Part shown: positions 38,216-47,773 of the stretch, piece after piece
Numbering within the stretch: position 1 is the stretch's first letter
How the letters are laid out: each line of letters begins with the position of its first letter
Assembly (NCBI GenBank): GCA_030649335.1
Contig: JAUSLL010000072.1
Span: forward strand, 1-47,925
Direction: 5' to 3'
Length of the DNA: 47,925 nucleotides
From: Parvibaculum sp.
Lineage (GTDB): Bacteria > Pseudomonadota > Alphaproteobacteria > Parvibaculales > Parvibaculaceae
Translations under genes and position numbers: made by a program
The notes under the pieces: model-generated
What the model was told of the DNA's origin: nothing
The model's input: the letters and a program-made list of their open reading frames with translations, nothing else
The model's database searches: none

Positions 38216-39583
38216 ATGAAACTCGTCAGCGATGAAATCCTTATTGATAGCGGACAGATTGACCCGACCTATCAGGGTGCCTATCCCTTGCTGAACGGGT
38301 TTGAACTTGGCAATCCGGCGTCATGGACTTCCGGCCATCCCTACCCTTTCTACAAGCGCATGCGCGAAGAAGCGCCGCTGCATTGGACGCCGGGAATGAA
38401 AGGCGTCTCCGGCTATTGGTCTGTTAGCCGATATGACGACGTCAAAGCGGTTGAGCTCGCACCAGATGTCTTTTCGTCTCAGCGCGGCAGCATCAATCTC
38501 TTCGTGATGCCACGAGACAAATGGCGTCCGAAGAAACTCATACCGGCGGCATTCAATTCCCTGATCAATCTCGATGCGCCCGATCATATGGACATACGCA
38601 TCCAGCAGAAAGATTTCTTCATCCCCGCCTACGTCGCGAAAATTCGCGAGCGCGTGGCCGCGAAGATCGACGATCTGCTCGACGAAATGGAACGCAAAGG
38701 ACCTGTCGTCGATTTTGTGAAAATGTTTTCCGAGCAAGTACCGCTTTTCACCCTGTGTGAAATGTTAGGCGTGGACGAGGCTGACCGACCCAAAATCGTT
38801 TACTGGATGCACTATCTGGAGATGGCATCGCAGTATCTGGTCAACCCGCTTCAAGTTTTCATGAAGGAACCGCTTTTCCCCTTCAAGTTCTACAAGACAG
38901 TGAACGACATGTTCGCCTTTGGGGAAAAGGTGATGGCGGATCGCCGCGCCAACCCGCGCGGAGATCTGCTGACCGCCATTGCGCAATCGAAGTTGCATGG
39001 CGAAGAACTGTCCCAGGAATATCTCGACGGTTCATGGCTGCTCATCATTTTCGCCGGCAATGACACGACCCGCAATTCGCTGACGGGTACGATTGATCTG
39101 ATGACCCGCTTCCCGGATCAACGTCAAATGGTTCTGGATGATCCGACCCTTATCCCACGCATGTCCGATGAAGCGCTGCGGATGGTCTCGCCCGTAAAAC
39201 ATATGCGTCGTACGGCGCTTAAAGACTTCGAGCTCAATGGCCAGAAAATCGCCAAGGACGAGAAGGTCGCCATGTGGTACGGCGCGGCGAACCGCGATCC
39301 TGAGGTTTTCCCGAACCCGGACGTCTTCGACATGATGCGCACCAATGTCGATAAGCACCTCGCCTTCGGACACGGCGTCCACAAGTGCCTCGGGGCGCGC
39401 ATCGCGCAAATGCAACTGCGCCTGTCCTATGAGCGGATCTTCGAACGCTTTCCGAACATCGCTCCCGTGGGCAAGATTGTTTACGCACCGAATGCGCTCG
39501 TGAACGCCATGTCCAGTCTGAAGGTGAACCTCTACGGCGTTGGCGGTAGCAGAGCCAAACAGGTGTCGGTCAAGGCAATCTGA
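38216..39583 (+). CDS. Cytochrome P450
   Basis: A 455-residue soluble P450. The heme motif FGHGVHKCLG gives the thiolate Cys391; the I-helix oxygen motif is AGNDTTR; the ExxR helix is DEALRM. The protein resembles class I bacterial P450s that act on terpenoids, steroids or alkyl chains; substrate not predictable. No ferredoxin or reductase gene is adjacent. It is monocistronic and convergent with the histidine kinase gene, 39 bases away. Confidence 0.93.
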   Translation: MKLVSDEILIDSGQIDPTYQGAYPLLNGFELGNPASWTSGHPYPFYKRMREEAPLHWTPGMKGVSGYWSVSRYDDVKAVELAPDVFSSQRGSINLFVMPRDKWRPKKLIPAAFNSLINLDAPDHMDIRIQQKDFFIPAYVAKIRERVAAKIDDLLDEMERKGPVVDFVKMFSEQVPLFTLCEMLGVDEADRPKIVYWMHYLEMASQYLVNPLQVFMKEPLFPFKFYKTVNDMFAFGEKVMADRRANPRGDLLTAIAQSKLHGEELSQEYLDGSWLLIIFAGNDTTRNSLTGTIDLMTRFPDQRQMVLDDPTLIPRMSDEALRMVSPVKHMRRTALKDFELNGQKIAKDEKVAMWYGAANRDPEVFPNPDVFDMMRTNVDKHLAFGHGVHKCLGARIAQMQLRLSYERIFERFPNIAPVGKIVYAPNALVNAMSSLKVNLYGVGGSRAKQVSVKAI

Positions 39584-39622
39584 TTGGGTTCGCCACCGAC
39601 GGATTGATCCGGATGCTCTTAT

Positions 39623-41785
39623 CTATGCAACAGACAGCCCGAGAGCACTCGCATTTTCCGCCTCGAACACGCAGCGCTCAACCGGAAGTGCGACCGTCAC
39701 AACTGTACCGACGCCGACCTCACTTTTTACGGTCAGCGCCCCGCCATGCTGCGCCGTCAGGGCCTGCACAATTGAGAGGCCGATGCCCAAGCCCTCGTAT
39801 TTCCGGTTGAGATTTCCATCGACCTGAACGAAACGCGCTAGGGCTTTGGGAATGTCGGTCTCCGACATACCGATGCCGCTGTCGCGAACGCTGACGTAAA
39901 ATCCCTCAGCATCGTGGAAAAGTTGAACCGCGACCGTGCCGTTCGGGACGTTGAACTTGATCGCGTTGCTCACGAGATTGGTCAGGATTTGCCTGATCTT
40001 GCGCTCATCTGCGGTCAGCGCCGGCAGGTCAGCGGGCGCATCGAGCGTGCATTGAACGCTCGCTTTGTCTGCCTGCATCTTTGTCGAATTCAAAACCTGC
40101 GCCGCGACATCGCGCACCCGAATTTTTTCTTCAAACAATGTATCGCTTCCGGCCTCTACTCTGGACAAATCCAGAATGTCGCTCACCAGGTCGAGAAGAT
40201 GCGTGCCGGACTCGTTTATGTCCCGCGAATAGGCTTCATATTTTTTGTGCCCGAGGGGACCGAACATTTCGAGTTTCATCACTTCCGAAAAGCCAATGAT
40301 GGCATTCAGAGGTGTTCTCAACTCGTGACTCATTGTGGCGAGAAACTCTGTCTTGGCGTGCGAGGCCACTTCCGCGAGCTGAAGCGCGCGCCCGAGCTCG
40401 CTAGCTCTCGTCTCAAGGACTTCATTTGCGTCGCGCAGATTTTTTGTCAACGCATTGCGCTCAAATTCCACGCGCCGGAACTTGAGAACAAATGCCCGCA
40501 CATGCAGAGATGTGACAAAAATAATGAGCAGGTTCGACAATTCCATCGATGAATTGATGACCTTCATGCTCGACAAAGCTTCATATATAAAAGTCGACAA
40601 TGCGGCGACCAAGACGATCAACGCATCGTTTTTCGCCTGCTTGTCGAACAGCAATGCTCGCATCATTGTCACGCCAAGGACAATGCAAATAACGACCCAA
40701 AGAAGTTGATATGGTTCGCGCAGCAAAGTGATTGTGCCGGACGGGAAAAAAGGTGCGGCAAAGAGTGCGAATGCGCAGCATGCTGCCGAAATTGCGTATA
40801 CTGCTTTATCGATGCGCAGCACCCGCCCGTCACGAAACAAATAACAGATGAAGGCATAATAGGCTGCCGCCATCATGAACAATGACAGATACTCGAAATC
40901 GTATTTTCGGGAGAGTGAGAATGTCGGGATGTAGTCCCAGACGAGATTGCTGACAAAAAACGTGCGGAATGCTGATGCTGCGGTCAGCGCCGCAAAAATG
41001 GCATGACCGCTATAGTGGTCATATGAGCGTCCGACGATAAGCGTGACAACTGATACAATCAGCAACACCAAAATCAACGCCGTCGGTAACGCGCTTTCAC
41101 GGCGCTGCATGGAATCGAAATGTTGCAGATAACCGATCCGCGGAACGTCAACGATGCCACCCTGCTTATGGACATAGTTTGCGAGTTGAACAACTAGCTG
41201 GATGTGCTCCGCGCCACGGGGAAGCGTGATCACCGGAGCGGTTGGATTAATGGCAATAAAATCTTCTGCGGAAGCCGGATCACCATTTGAATGCAGAAGG
41301 ACCGGCAGTTCGGCTTTCCCTTCGGCATTTTTTTTCAACGCGTATATTTGATAAATTGATCGTGTCGTTCCCATGCGCAATGCAAGAAACTTCGTTAGCT
41401 GCGGCAGCGTAATCTCGATGCAATAGGTTGCAGTACCATGTCCGCTTGATACATCCGATGTGAACGACGGCCCCCAGATATCGGGAAGCGATATTGGCTG
41501 CGCAACCGCTTTCATACCTTCCAATCGGCAACTGTTATTCGCAAACTTGGTCGCCGGAATAATGACGTTGCGATAGACAACCCAATTGTCTTTGAGGGAG
41601 AAATCTTCGATCTGGCTCAGTTGTGGTTTAACGGAAGCATCCTGCACTCTCGCCCAGCCGCCTGCGGACGCACCTGTGACGCTGCCGACAAAAACTGTCG
41701 CCACGCAGGCAATGTGCCAAACAGCCATTCCGGCTGTTCGCAACAGGAGTTTCTGAATCCAGTGCATTGGGGAAACCCTCGGCAT
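39623..41785 (-). CDS. Membrane sensor histidine kinase with 7TMR-DISM-like input
   Basis: A 720-residue hybrid-free kinase. A signal sequence (about 15-42) leads to a periplasmic beta-rich region (45-230), about seven membrane segments (230-430), a short coiled coil, a HisKA domain with His487 in MSHELRTPLNA and a HATPase domain (NLVSNAIKFN, VRDSGIGM, GLGIGLSIV). This layout fits 7TMR-DISM sensors of extracellular ligands. No response regulator gene is nearby, so it is an orphan. ATG 41767 (MHWIQ) is an alternative start with GAGGG upstream. Confidence 0.88.
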   Translation of the reverse strand: MPRVSPMHWIQKLLLRTAGMAVWHIACVATVFVGSVTGASAGGWARVQDASVKPQLSQIEDFSLKDNWVVYRNVIIPATKFANNSCRLEGMKAVAQPISLPDIWGPSFTSDVSSGHGTATYCIEITLPQLTKFLALRMGTTRSIYQIYALKKNAEGKAELPVLLHSNGDPASAEDFIAINPTAPVITLPRGAEHIQLVVQLANYVHKQGGIVDVPRIGYLQHFDSMQRRESALPTALILVLLIVSVVTLIVGRSYDHYSGHAIFAALTAASAFRTFFVSNLVWDYIPTFSLSRKYDFEYLSLFMMAAAYYAFICYLFRDGRVLRIDKAVYAISAACCAFALFAAPFFPSGTITLLREPYQLLWVVICIVLGVTMMRALLFDKQAKNDALIVLVAALSTFIYEALSSMKVINSSMELSNLLIIFVTSLHVRAFVLKFRRVEFERNALTKNLRDANEVLETRASELGRALQLAEVASHAKTEFLATMSHELRTPLNAIIGFSEVMKLEMFGPLGHKKYEAYSRDINESGTHLLDLVSDILDLSRVEAGSDTLFEEKIRVRDVAAQVLNSTKMQADKASVQCTLDAPADLPALTADERKIRQILTNLVSNAIKFNVPNGTVAVQLFHDAEGFYVSVRDSGIGMSETDIPKALARFVQVDGNLNRKYEGLGIGLSIVQALTAQHGGALTVKSEVGVGTVVTVALPVERCVFEAENASALGLSVA

Positions 41786-41925
41786 TCACCGAAAGCATCG
41801 CAAATTCCCATTAATTAAGTGTTGGTTATTCTTCGTCGCATCCGCGGCATTGTCGCAAAACCGGACGTTTTCGGTCACAACAACGGTATTTTGCCTACCC
41901 GCCCAGTATGTGCCTCAGCGACAAT

Positions 41926-42339
41926 CTACACCGGCCGGATCATCCAGATCGCCGTCAGGCCGGTGGCGATTACCCAGTCAACGACGGCGCAAAAAGGCGG
42001 ATACCAGTGCGGGATTTTGGTGAACTTTGAGTGCTCGTGATGTGCAAAATCCCACATGCCGTGTGCCGCATAGGCGACGGGTATCACCCATGGGTTGCCC
42101 CAGATGCCGATCAATGCCGCGCCGAGGAACAGGCATGCCGCGCCGATCTCGACACTGATTTGCCGGATGCTGCCCAGCTGCAATGCAAAACCCACATAGA
42201 TCGCGCCGATGACTGCGATGACGACGCCGGCCAGTTGAACCGATTGCTCGTGCGAAATCAGCAGGTGAATCGGCAGCGACGCAAGGCCCAGCACCGCGCC
42301 GATGAGGCCCGCCGAATTGAACAGGCGTGACAAATTCAT
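41926..42339 (-). CDS. Small integral membrane protein (DUF6010-like)
   Basis: A 137-residue protein with four probable membrane helices (about 10-28, 36-55, 62-84, 115-134). The loop YAAHGMWDFAHHEHSK, with several His, resembles the DUF6010 family as I recall it. Function unknown; the His cluster could bind metal. GGGAACC precedes the ATG. Unrelated genes surround it. Confidence 0.65.
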   Translation of the reverse strand: MNLSRLFNSAGLIGAVLGLASLPIHLLISHEQSVQLAGVVIAVIGAIYVGFALQLGSIRQISVEIGAACLFLGAALIGIWGNPWVIPVAYAAHGMWDFAHHEHSKFTKIPHWYPPFCAVVDWVIATGLTAIWMIRPV

Positions 42340-42534
42340 ATCTTTGGTTCCCGTTCAAACAGGGCGCCGTCGGCCCATTGCCGATCCGCTGCGCGATCGC
42401 AGAAAACATAGAGTGCACTACTGATCTTCCGCTAGACGCAAATCCTGCCAAAATTTTTACACCCCGGACGAAGTTCCGGTACGCTACCCGAAAGGCCACA
42501 CGCCGGAGAGCGTGCCAAAGGGGAGAATGGACAG

Positions 42535-43323
42535 ATGGAAAATTGCTGGGGCGATGCCACGGAATATGACTATGCGGCGCTTGTTGCCGGTCTCAATCAA
42601 TATCTGCGATTGCGCGCGACGCCGGTCGGTATGAAGCGTTTCAAGACGGTTGAGGCCATGTCGCAGGTCGAGAAGTTGCGCCGCCCGCCGGAAGGTGAAT
42701 TGTTGGCCACAGACCAAATCGTCGGGCAGGCACGCTGGCTCGGCTATACTATCGGCATCACAATGGACAATCTGATGGGGCAGCAATGCGGTGCCGTTGT
42801 CGGCCTCGCCCCGCGCGATGAGGAGTTCCTCAACGGCAAACGTTTTCACGGTGTCTGGTATGGCGAGTTGGACGGGAGCGCGGAGCACCAGCGCGAAATG
42901 TCCTGCGCTTCCTACGGCGACTACGAAGGCCTTGTCGTATCCCCGCTTACTTCAAAGCGCATCGACAATCCCGACATCTGTCTCATCTATGCGACACCAG
43001 GCCAGATGATTACGCTGATGAACGGGCTTCAATATACAAACTACAAAAAGTATTCATTCACCTGCGTCGGTGAAAGCGCTTGTGCCGACAGCTGGGGCAA
43101 TGCGCTCAAAACGGGCGAACCGTCGCTGTCCATTCCCTGCTACGCCGAGCGCAAATTCGGCGGCGTGCAGGACGATGAACTCCTCATCGCCCTGCCGCCG
43201 AAATTTTTACCGCAGATTGTCGATGGTCTCGCGGCACTCAGCCGCAACGGACTGCGCTATCCGATCCCCAATCATGGTCTCGACAAATCACCGATGGCGA
43301 GCATCGCCAAGAGTTACGGATAA
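42535..43323 (+). CDS. DUF169 family protein
   Basis: A 262-residue soluble protein resembling DUF169: YLRLRATPVGMKRFKTVEAM, QARWLGYTIGITMDNLMGQQ and a C-terminal IPCYAERKFGGVQDDELLIA. Several conserved-looking cysteines (QQC, FTC, ACADS, PCY) could bind a metal or cofactor. The family is uncharacterised. GGGGAG lies about 10 bases upstream of ATG 42535. It stands alone. Confidence 0.75.
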   Translation: MENCWGDATEYDYAALVAGLNQYLRLRATPVGMKRFKTVEAMSQVEKLRRPPEGELLATDQIVGQARWLGYTIGITMDNLMGQQCGAVVGLAPRDEEFLNGKRFHGVWYGELDGSAEHQREMSCASYGDYEGLVVSPLTSKRIDNPDICLIYATPGQMITLMNGLQYTNYKKYSFTCVGESACADSWGNALKTGEPSLSIPCYAERKFGGVQDDELLIALPPKFLPQIVDGLAALSRNGLRYPIPNHGLDKSPMASIAKSYG

Positions 43324-43340
43324 GCCCCGCAAATGACCCA

Positions 43341-43781
43341 TCAACGCAGTTGGATTGTCTGCTCCGCGCCGTCCGCCGTCACATCAAAGGCCGCCGCGCT
43401 GAAGTCGGGCGGTCCGCCGCTGGCTTTTGCGTCATTTGAAAAGGCATATGGTTCGGTTGGAATGCCGAAGGTCTTGTTCATCTCGCCATTCTTGTCGAGA
43501 TCGTGAAACGCTTTGATCCCGTATTTGCCCGGCGCGGGTGCTGCGAGTTTCAATGTGAGGTCGGCAGCGTCGGCTGCAATGCGCGCGGCCACAATCCGCT
43601 CTTTGCCCTTCCAGCCCGCTTCGTCAAACAAGGCAACGATGATGTCACCTTCGGTGCTCTCTAGCCCCGCCACATGAACCGTTACTTCCGCGCCGTCAGC
43701 CCGCACGGGTCCGACACCAAATGTCAGCGCAACGGTGACAGCCGCCATCCATGCGCAAATATCACGTCCTGAAAGTTTCAT
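43341..43781 (-). CDS. DUF2141 family exported protein
   Basis: A 146-residue protein with a signal peptide (about residues 1-28, ending VRA) and a beta-rich DUF2141 domain: VTVHVAGLESTEGDIIVALF, GKYGIKAFHDLDKNGEMNK and GIPTEPYAFSNDA. The DLDKNGEMN segment resembles a Ca-binding loop. Periplasmic or outer-membrane associated, function unknown. GGGGGGAG precedes the ATG. Confidence 0.82.
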   Translation of the reverse strand: MKLSGRDICAWMAAVTVALTFGVGPVRADGAEVTVHVAGLESTEGDIIVALFDEAGWKGKERIVAARIAADAADLTLKLAAPAPGKYGIKAFHDLDKNGEMNKTFGIPTEPYAFSNDAKASGGPPDFSAAAFDVTADGAEQTIQLR

Positions 43782-43971
43782 CGGCTCCCCCCGATTGTCC
43801 GGCTTGCCGGGAGGTTTTGCGTAATGCCCCCCGTTTCGGCGTCAGCCTAGCCCTGAACATGAGAACCCACAAGCTCACTATCCGCCGCTCGCAACGCCCG
43901 AATTCTTTGCAAGACGCCGCGTCGCTATATTGCTAATCACATATGTCGGGACTGATTGGGGAACATGTGAA

Positions 43972-46900
43972 GTGACTGAAATCCGCCGCATCCGAGGGCG
44001 CTATCCGGCCTATACGCGCGCGCGCCTCAAAGCGTTCGGGGCCCGCCTTGCGCGGACGATCTATTCCGCAACAGCGCCTGTCACACGTATCGAGATGTCG
44101 GGACCGACGGAGCGCCTCTCATTTGCCGAAGCCGCTGCGCTCCCCTACCGCGATGTGAAGCTCGGCGAAAAACTCGGCCCCATCTGGTCCACCTATTGGT
44201 TCCGCGTCACGGTCACCGTGCCACCCGCATGGGCGGGTGCACCGGTTGATCTTCTCTGGGACTCGCGCTCCGAAGCACTCCTCTGGCTCGATGGTCGTTC
44301 CAGCCGCGGCCTCAACATCGGTCGCAGCGCCGCGCGCCTCACTGAAAGCGCGACGGGCGGCAAGACCATCACCTTCCATGTTGAAGTCGCCTGCAACCGC
44401 GCTTTCGGCGCGGTGGAAAGTTTCTCGCTCGCGGCCACCAGCGGCGAAGCCTATCAACTGACATGGTGCGAAATCGGCCGCCTCGACCGCGAGGCATGGT
44501 CGCTCTTTTATGATTACGACGTGTTGCGCCAGCTCGAAGCTGACCGCCAGCCCGCGCAGGTCCCGCGCTCGGTCGGCGAGGTCGCCACCAAAATCGTGCG
44601 ACCCGCGCTCGACACCACTTGGTCCGGTCGCCTGATGCACGATCTCAACCGCGTTTGCAATGTGCTCGACCCGCATGACCGTTCAACATGGGCCGAAGGT
44701 CGCGCCATCCTCGCGGGGCTTCTTGCGGTGCGCAACGGAGACGTGGTGCATAATCTCTCCGCCATCGGTCATGCGCATATCGACACAGCATGGCTCTGGC
44801 CCATTGAGGAAACCCGTCGCAAATGCCAGCGCAGTTTCGCCACCGTCATAGCGCTGATGGACGAATATCCCGAATTCAAATTCGCCTGCTCGCAAGCCTA
44901 TCAATATGCCGTCATCGAGGAGATGGACCCCGACCTCTTCGCGCGTATCCGCGCCAAGGTCGCGTCCGGTCAGTGGGTCGTTGTCGGCGGCAGTTGGGTC
45001 GAGCCTGATTGCAATCTGCCATCGGGTGAATCCCTCACGCGGCAATTCCTCTACGGCCAGCGTTATTTCGAACGCACGTTCGGTGCACGTTCCACCGTAT
45101 TCTGGAATCCCGATGTCTTCGGCTATGCTGGTCAGTTGCCACAGCTCATGCGCGAGGCAGGCATGTCGCGTTTCCTCACACAAAAATTGTCATGGAACCG
45201 TTTCACTTCGCCGCCGCATCACAGTTTCCATTGGCACGGTCTTGACGGCAGTTCCGTGCTGGCGCATTTCCCGCCTGCCGACACCTATAACGGCGTCGCC
45301 AATATCGAGGAACTGCGCTACCACGCGGCGAATTACAAAGACGCTGACCGTTCCGCCGAGGCGCTCTACCTGTTCGGTCACGGCGATGGTGGTGGCGGCC
45401 CGACTGCCGGCATGATCGAAACCTTGCGCCGCACGAAAGACCTGCTCGGTTTGCCACGCAGCACGACGCGCACGCCGGATGAGTTTTTCGACCGACTTGA
45501 GCGCGAGGCCGAAGATTTTGCAGCCATCGAAGGTGAGATTTACTTCGAATATCATCGCGGCACCTATACCAGTCAGGCAGAAGTCAAACAGTTGAACCGC
45601 CTCTGCGAAGGCCGTTTGCAATCGCTCGAATATCTCACCACCGCAGCAATGCTTGCAGGCACAGCGCATCCCGACCGCGGTGCCATCGAGGCGCTATGGC
45701 GCGTGCTGCTTGTCAATCAATTCCACGACATTCTGCCGGGCAGCAGCATCGGCGAAGTCTATGTGCGCGCCTTGCGTGAGCTGCGCACGCTTGCCGATGA
45801 TCTTGCCGTGCTGATGCAGAATGTACTCGACGGTCTGACAGACGGATCAAAAGCTGAGGACACACCGCTCAACCCTTTGGGCTTTGCTCGCTCGGGCCTT
45901 GCCGAAAAACCGGACGGCACACTGTATCACGTCACCGCCGCGCCCTTCTCTGTTGGCGAGGTCACACCATCGAGCGAGAGAGTATCCGTCAGTGAAGACG
46001 CCTCCGGCACCATCACGCTCGCCAGCAGCCAACTCACCGCGTCTCTCGCTACCGACGGCTTGCTCACCTCGCTTATCCATGCTGCCACAGGTCGCGAGGC
46101 GATGGCGTCGCCCGGCAATCGCATCATGCTTTATGATGATCGCCCGATTGATTTTGAAGCCTGGGACATTGACCCCTTCGCGCTCGAAACTGCACGCGAT
46201 GCCGCACCTGCGCATAGTTGCACCATTCTCTCGCGCGGACCTTTGCGCGCCGAAGTGCAATTCGAGCGTCGTCTGGGCGCACGCAGCACGCTCATCCAGA
46301 CCGTGCGTCTCGATGCCGGTGCCAATCATCTGGTGTTCGATACGTTCATCGAATGGCACGAGCGCCGCACGCTCGTCAAAGCCGTTTTTCCCGTCGATTG
46401 CCACGCCGCCAATGCGACATACGAAACCATGTTTGGCTCCGTCGAGCGTCCAACACATGCGAACACGGATGCCGATCTCGCACGTTACGAAGTCCCCGGC
46501 CACAATTGGGCAGACCTTTCCGAGCCGCACTTCGGCGTCTCGCTTCTCAGCGATGCCCGCTATGGCTATTCAACTTTCGGTAATCAGATGAGCCTCAGCC
46601 TTGTGCGCGGTCCACTCTCACCGGACCCCAAGGCCGATTTCGGCGAGCATCGCTTTCGCTACGCGCTTTATCCCCATGCCGGTGGCTGGCGCGAAGCGAA
46701 TACTATCGCCGAAGCCGCTTGCTTCAACCGTCCGCTGCTTTGGACGCAAGGCGCACCCGCCGACATATTGCGCGCACCGCTCATCACATCATCTACCGGT
46801 CAGGTTGTTATCGATACAATTAAACCTGCCGAGGACGGCAATGGCTGGATCGTCCGGCTGTTCGAGAGCCACGGCGGCAAGGTCGAGACAACACTTTCGT

Positions 46901-47031
46901 TTGGTGTGCCGATCAGCGTGGTCACCACGAGCAATGCGCTCGAAGACCACATCGCCCCGCTCAGTGTTGGCGACAACACCTGCCGTCTTAATCTACGTGG
47001 TTTTCAAATCGTGACACTGCGGATCGCCTGA
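43972..47031 (+). CDS. Alpha-mannosidase, GH38
   Basis: A 1,019-residue cytosolic-type glycoside hydrolase family 38 enzyme that would cleave alpha-mannosides. Zn and active-site motifs are visible: HAHIDTAWLWPIEETRRK, FWNPDVFGYAGQLPQLMREA (nucleophile Asp) and LFGHGDGGGGPT. The middle and C-terminal mannosidase domains are present and the length is normal. GTG 43972 is preferred, with GGGGA 8 bases upstream; a TTG at 43930 would add 14 residues. No sugar transporter is in view. It is convergent with the TetR gene, 3 bases apart. Confidence 0.92.
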   Translation: MTEIRRIRGRYPAYTRARLKAFGARLARTIYSATAPVTRIEMSGPTERLSFAEAAALPYRDVKLGEKLGPIWSTYWFRVTVTVPPAWAGAPVDLLWDSRSEALLWLDGRSSRGLNIGRSAARLTESATGGKTITFHVEVACNRAFGAVESFSLAATSGEAYQLTWCEIGRLDREAWSLFYDYDVLRQLEADRQPAQVPRSVGEVATKIVRPALDTTWSGRLMHDLNRVCNVLDPHDRSTWAEGRAILAGLLAVRNGDVVHNLSAIGHAHIDTAWLWPIEETRRKCQRSFATVIALMDEYPEFKFACSQAYQYAVIEEMDPDLFARIRAKVASGQWVVVGGSWVEPDCNLPSGESLTRQFLYGQRYFERTFGARSTVFWNPDVFGYAGQLPQLMREAGMSRFLTQKLSWNRFTSPPHHSFHWHGLDGSSVLAHFPPADTYNGVANIEELRYHAANYKDADRSAEALYLFGHGDGGGGPTAGMIETLRRTKDLLGLPRSTTRTPDEFFDRLEREAEDFAAIEGEIYFEYHRGTYTSQAEVKQLNRLCEGRLQSLEYLTTAAMLAGTAHPDRGAIEALWRVLLVNQFHDILPGSSIGEVYVRALRELRTLADDLAVLMQNVLDGLTDGSKAEDTPLNPLGFARSGLAEKPDGTLYHVTAAPFSVGEVTPSSERVSVSEDASGTITLASSQLTASLATDGLLTSLIHAATGREAMASPGNRIMLYDDRPIDFEAWDIDPFALETARDAAPAHSCTILSRGPLRAEVQFERRLGARSTLIQTVRLDAGANHLVFDTFIEWHERRTLVKAVFPVDCHAANATYETMFGSVERPTHANTDADLARYEVPGHNWADLSEPHFGVSLLSDARYGYSTFGNQMSLSLVRGPLSPDPKADFGEHRFRYALYPHAGGWREANTIAEAACFNRPLLWTQGAPADILRAPLITSSTGQVVIDTIKPAEDGNGWIVRLFESHGGKVETTLSFGVPISVVTTSNALEDHIAPLSVGDNTCRLNLRGFQIVTLRIA

Positions 47032-47034
47032 TTG

Positions 47035-47676
47035 TCAGTCGTTGAGCACGCTGCTCACGACCTTACGTGCCTTTGCGCCGCTCACGCCGAGCAGCCGCAA
47101 AATGCTTTCGCAGACTTGGCTGGTCACCTTCGTGTCCCGACCGCCCTTCAGCTGTGTACGCATGGCGACGGCGATCAGCGCCAGAATCTGATCGACGAGA
47201 AGTGACGTCACTTCCACATCGAATTTGCCCTGTGCCACGCCGCGTTCCAGATCGGCGCGCAAATAGGTGTCGGCGTCTTCGCGTAATTGAGGCACATGGT
47301 CGGTGCCGCCCAGCACCACAGCGGCCCAGTCGGGCGCATCAACCACAATCTCGATAAACTGTGCCGTTGCTGTCACTACGCGCGTCGGTCCGTCTTCGAT
47401 GCCCGCCATATCCGCGTCGAGTTTCTGGCTCACCTCCACAACAATCGCAAAGGCCGCTTCGCGCAGAATTTCGTCCTTGTCCTCGAAGTGATTGTAGAAA
47501 GTGCCGTTGGCGACATCGGCCGCCGTCGTCACATCTGTGATCTTCAGCGCTTCCATGCCTTTTTCGGCCACCACTTTGATGGCGGCGTCCACAAGGGCTG
47601 CGCGGGTGCGCAGCTTCTTGCCGCTGCCGCCCGCCTGCTCGCGAAAATGTCCGTGTCTCAAATTCTGACGCTCCAA
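47035..47676 (-). CDS. TetR-family regulator
   Basis: A 213-residue protein (or 208 from TTG 47661, which has GGAG at good spacing). The TetR HTH is clear: RAALVDAAIKVVAEKGMEAL, then ITDVTTAADVANGTFYNHFE. The helical C-terminus binds an unknown effector. It is divergent from an FAD monooxygenase gene and likely represses it from the inverted repeats in the gap. Both possible starts are TTG, suggesting low expression. Confidence 0.85.
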   Translation of the reverse strand: MERQNLRHGHFREQAGGSGKKLRTRAALVDAAIKVVAEKGMEALKITDVTTAADVANGTFYNHFEDKDEILREAAFAIVVEVSQKLDADMAGIEDGPTRVVTATAQFIEIVVDAPDWAAVVLGGTDHVPQLREDADTYLRADLERGVAQGKFDVEVTSLLVDQILALIAVAMRTQLKGGRDTKVTSQVCESILRLLGVSGAKARKVVSSVLND

Positions 47677-47711
47677 CTGAATTCAGTCGCAATCCTAGCC
47701 TGCTTCAGAGC

Positions 47712-47761
47712 TTGACAAAACTCATAAATGAGATATTTCTCAAAAATGAGGATACTCTCAT
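47712..47761 (+). promoter_or_regulatory. Promoter and operator candidates for the monooxygenase gene
   Basis: TTGACA (47712-47717) with TATTTC (47734-47739) at 16 bases makes a plausible promoter. CTCAT-AA-ATGAG (47721-47732) lies between the boxes, and ATGAG (47746-47750) with CTCAT (47757-47761) forms a second inverted pair. These repeated half-sites fit the divergent TetR protein. Confidence 0.6.
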
Positions 47762-47773
47762 TTTAGGTGCGAT

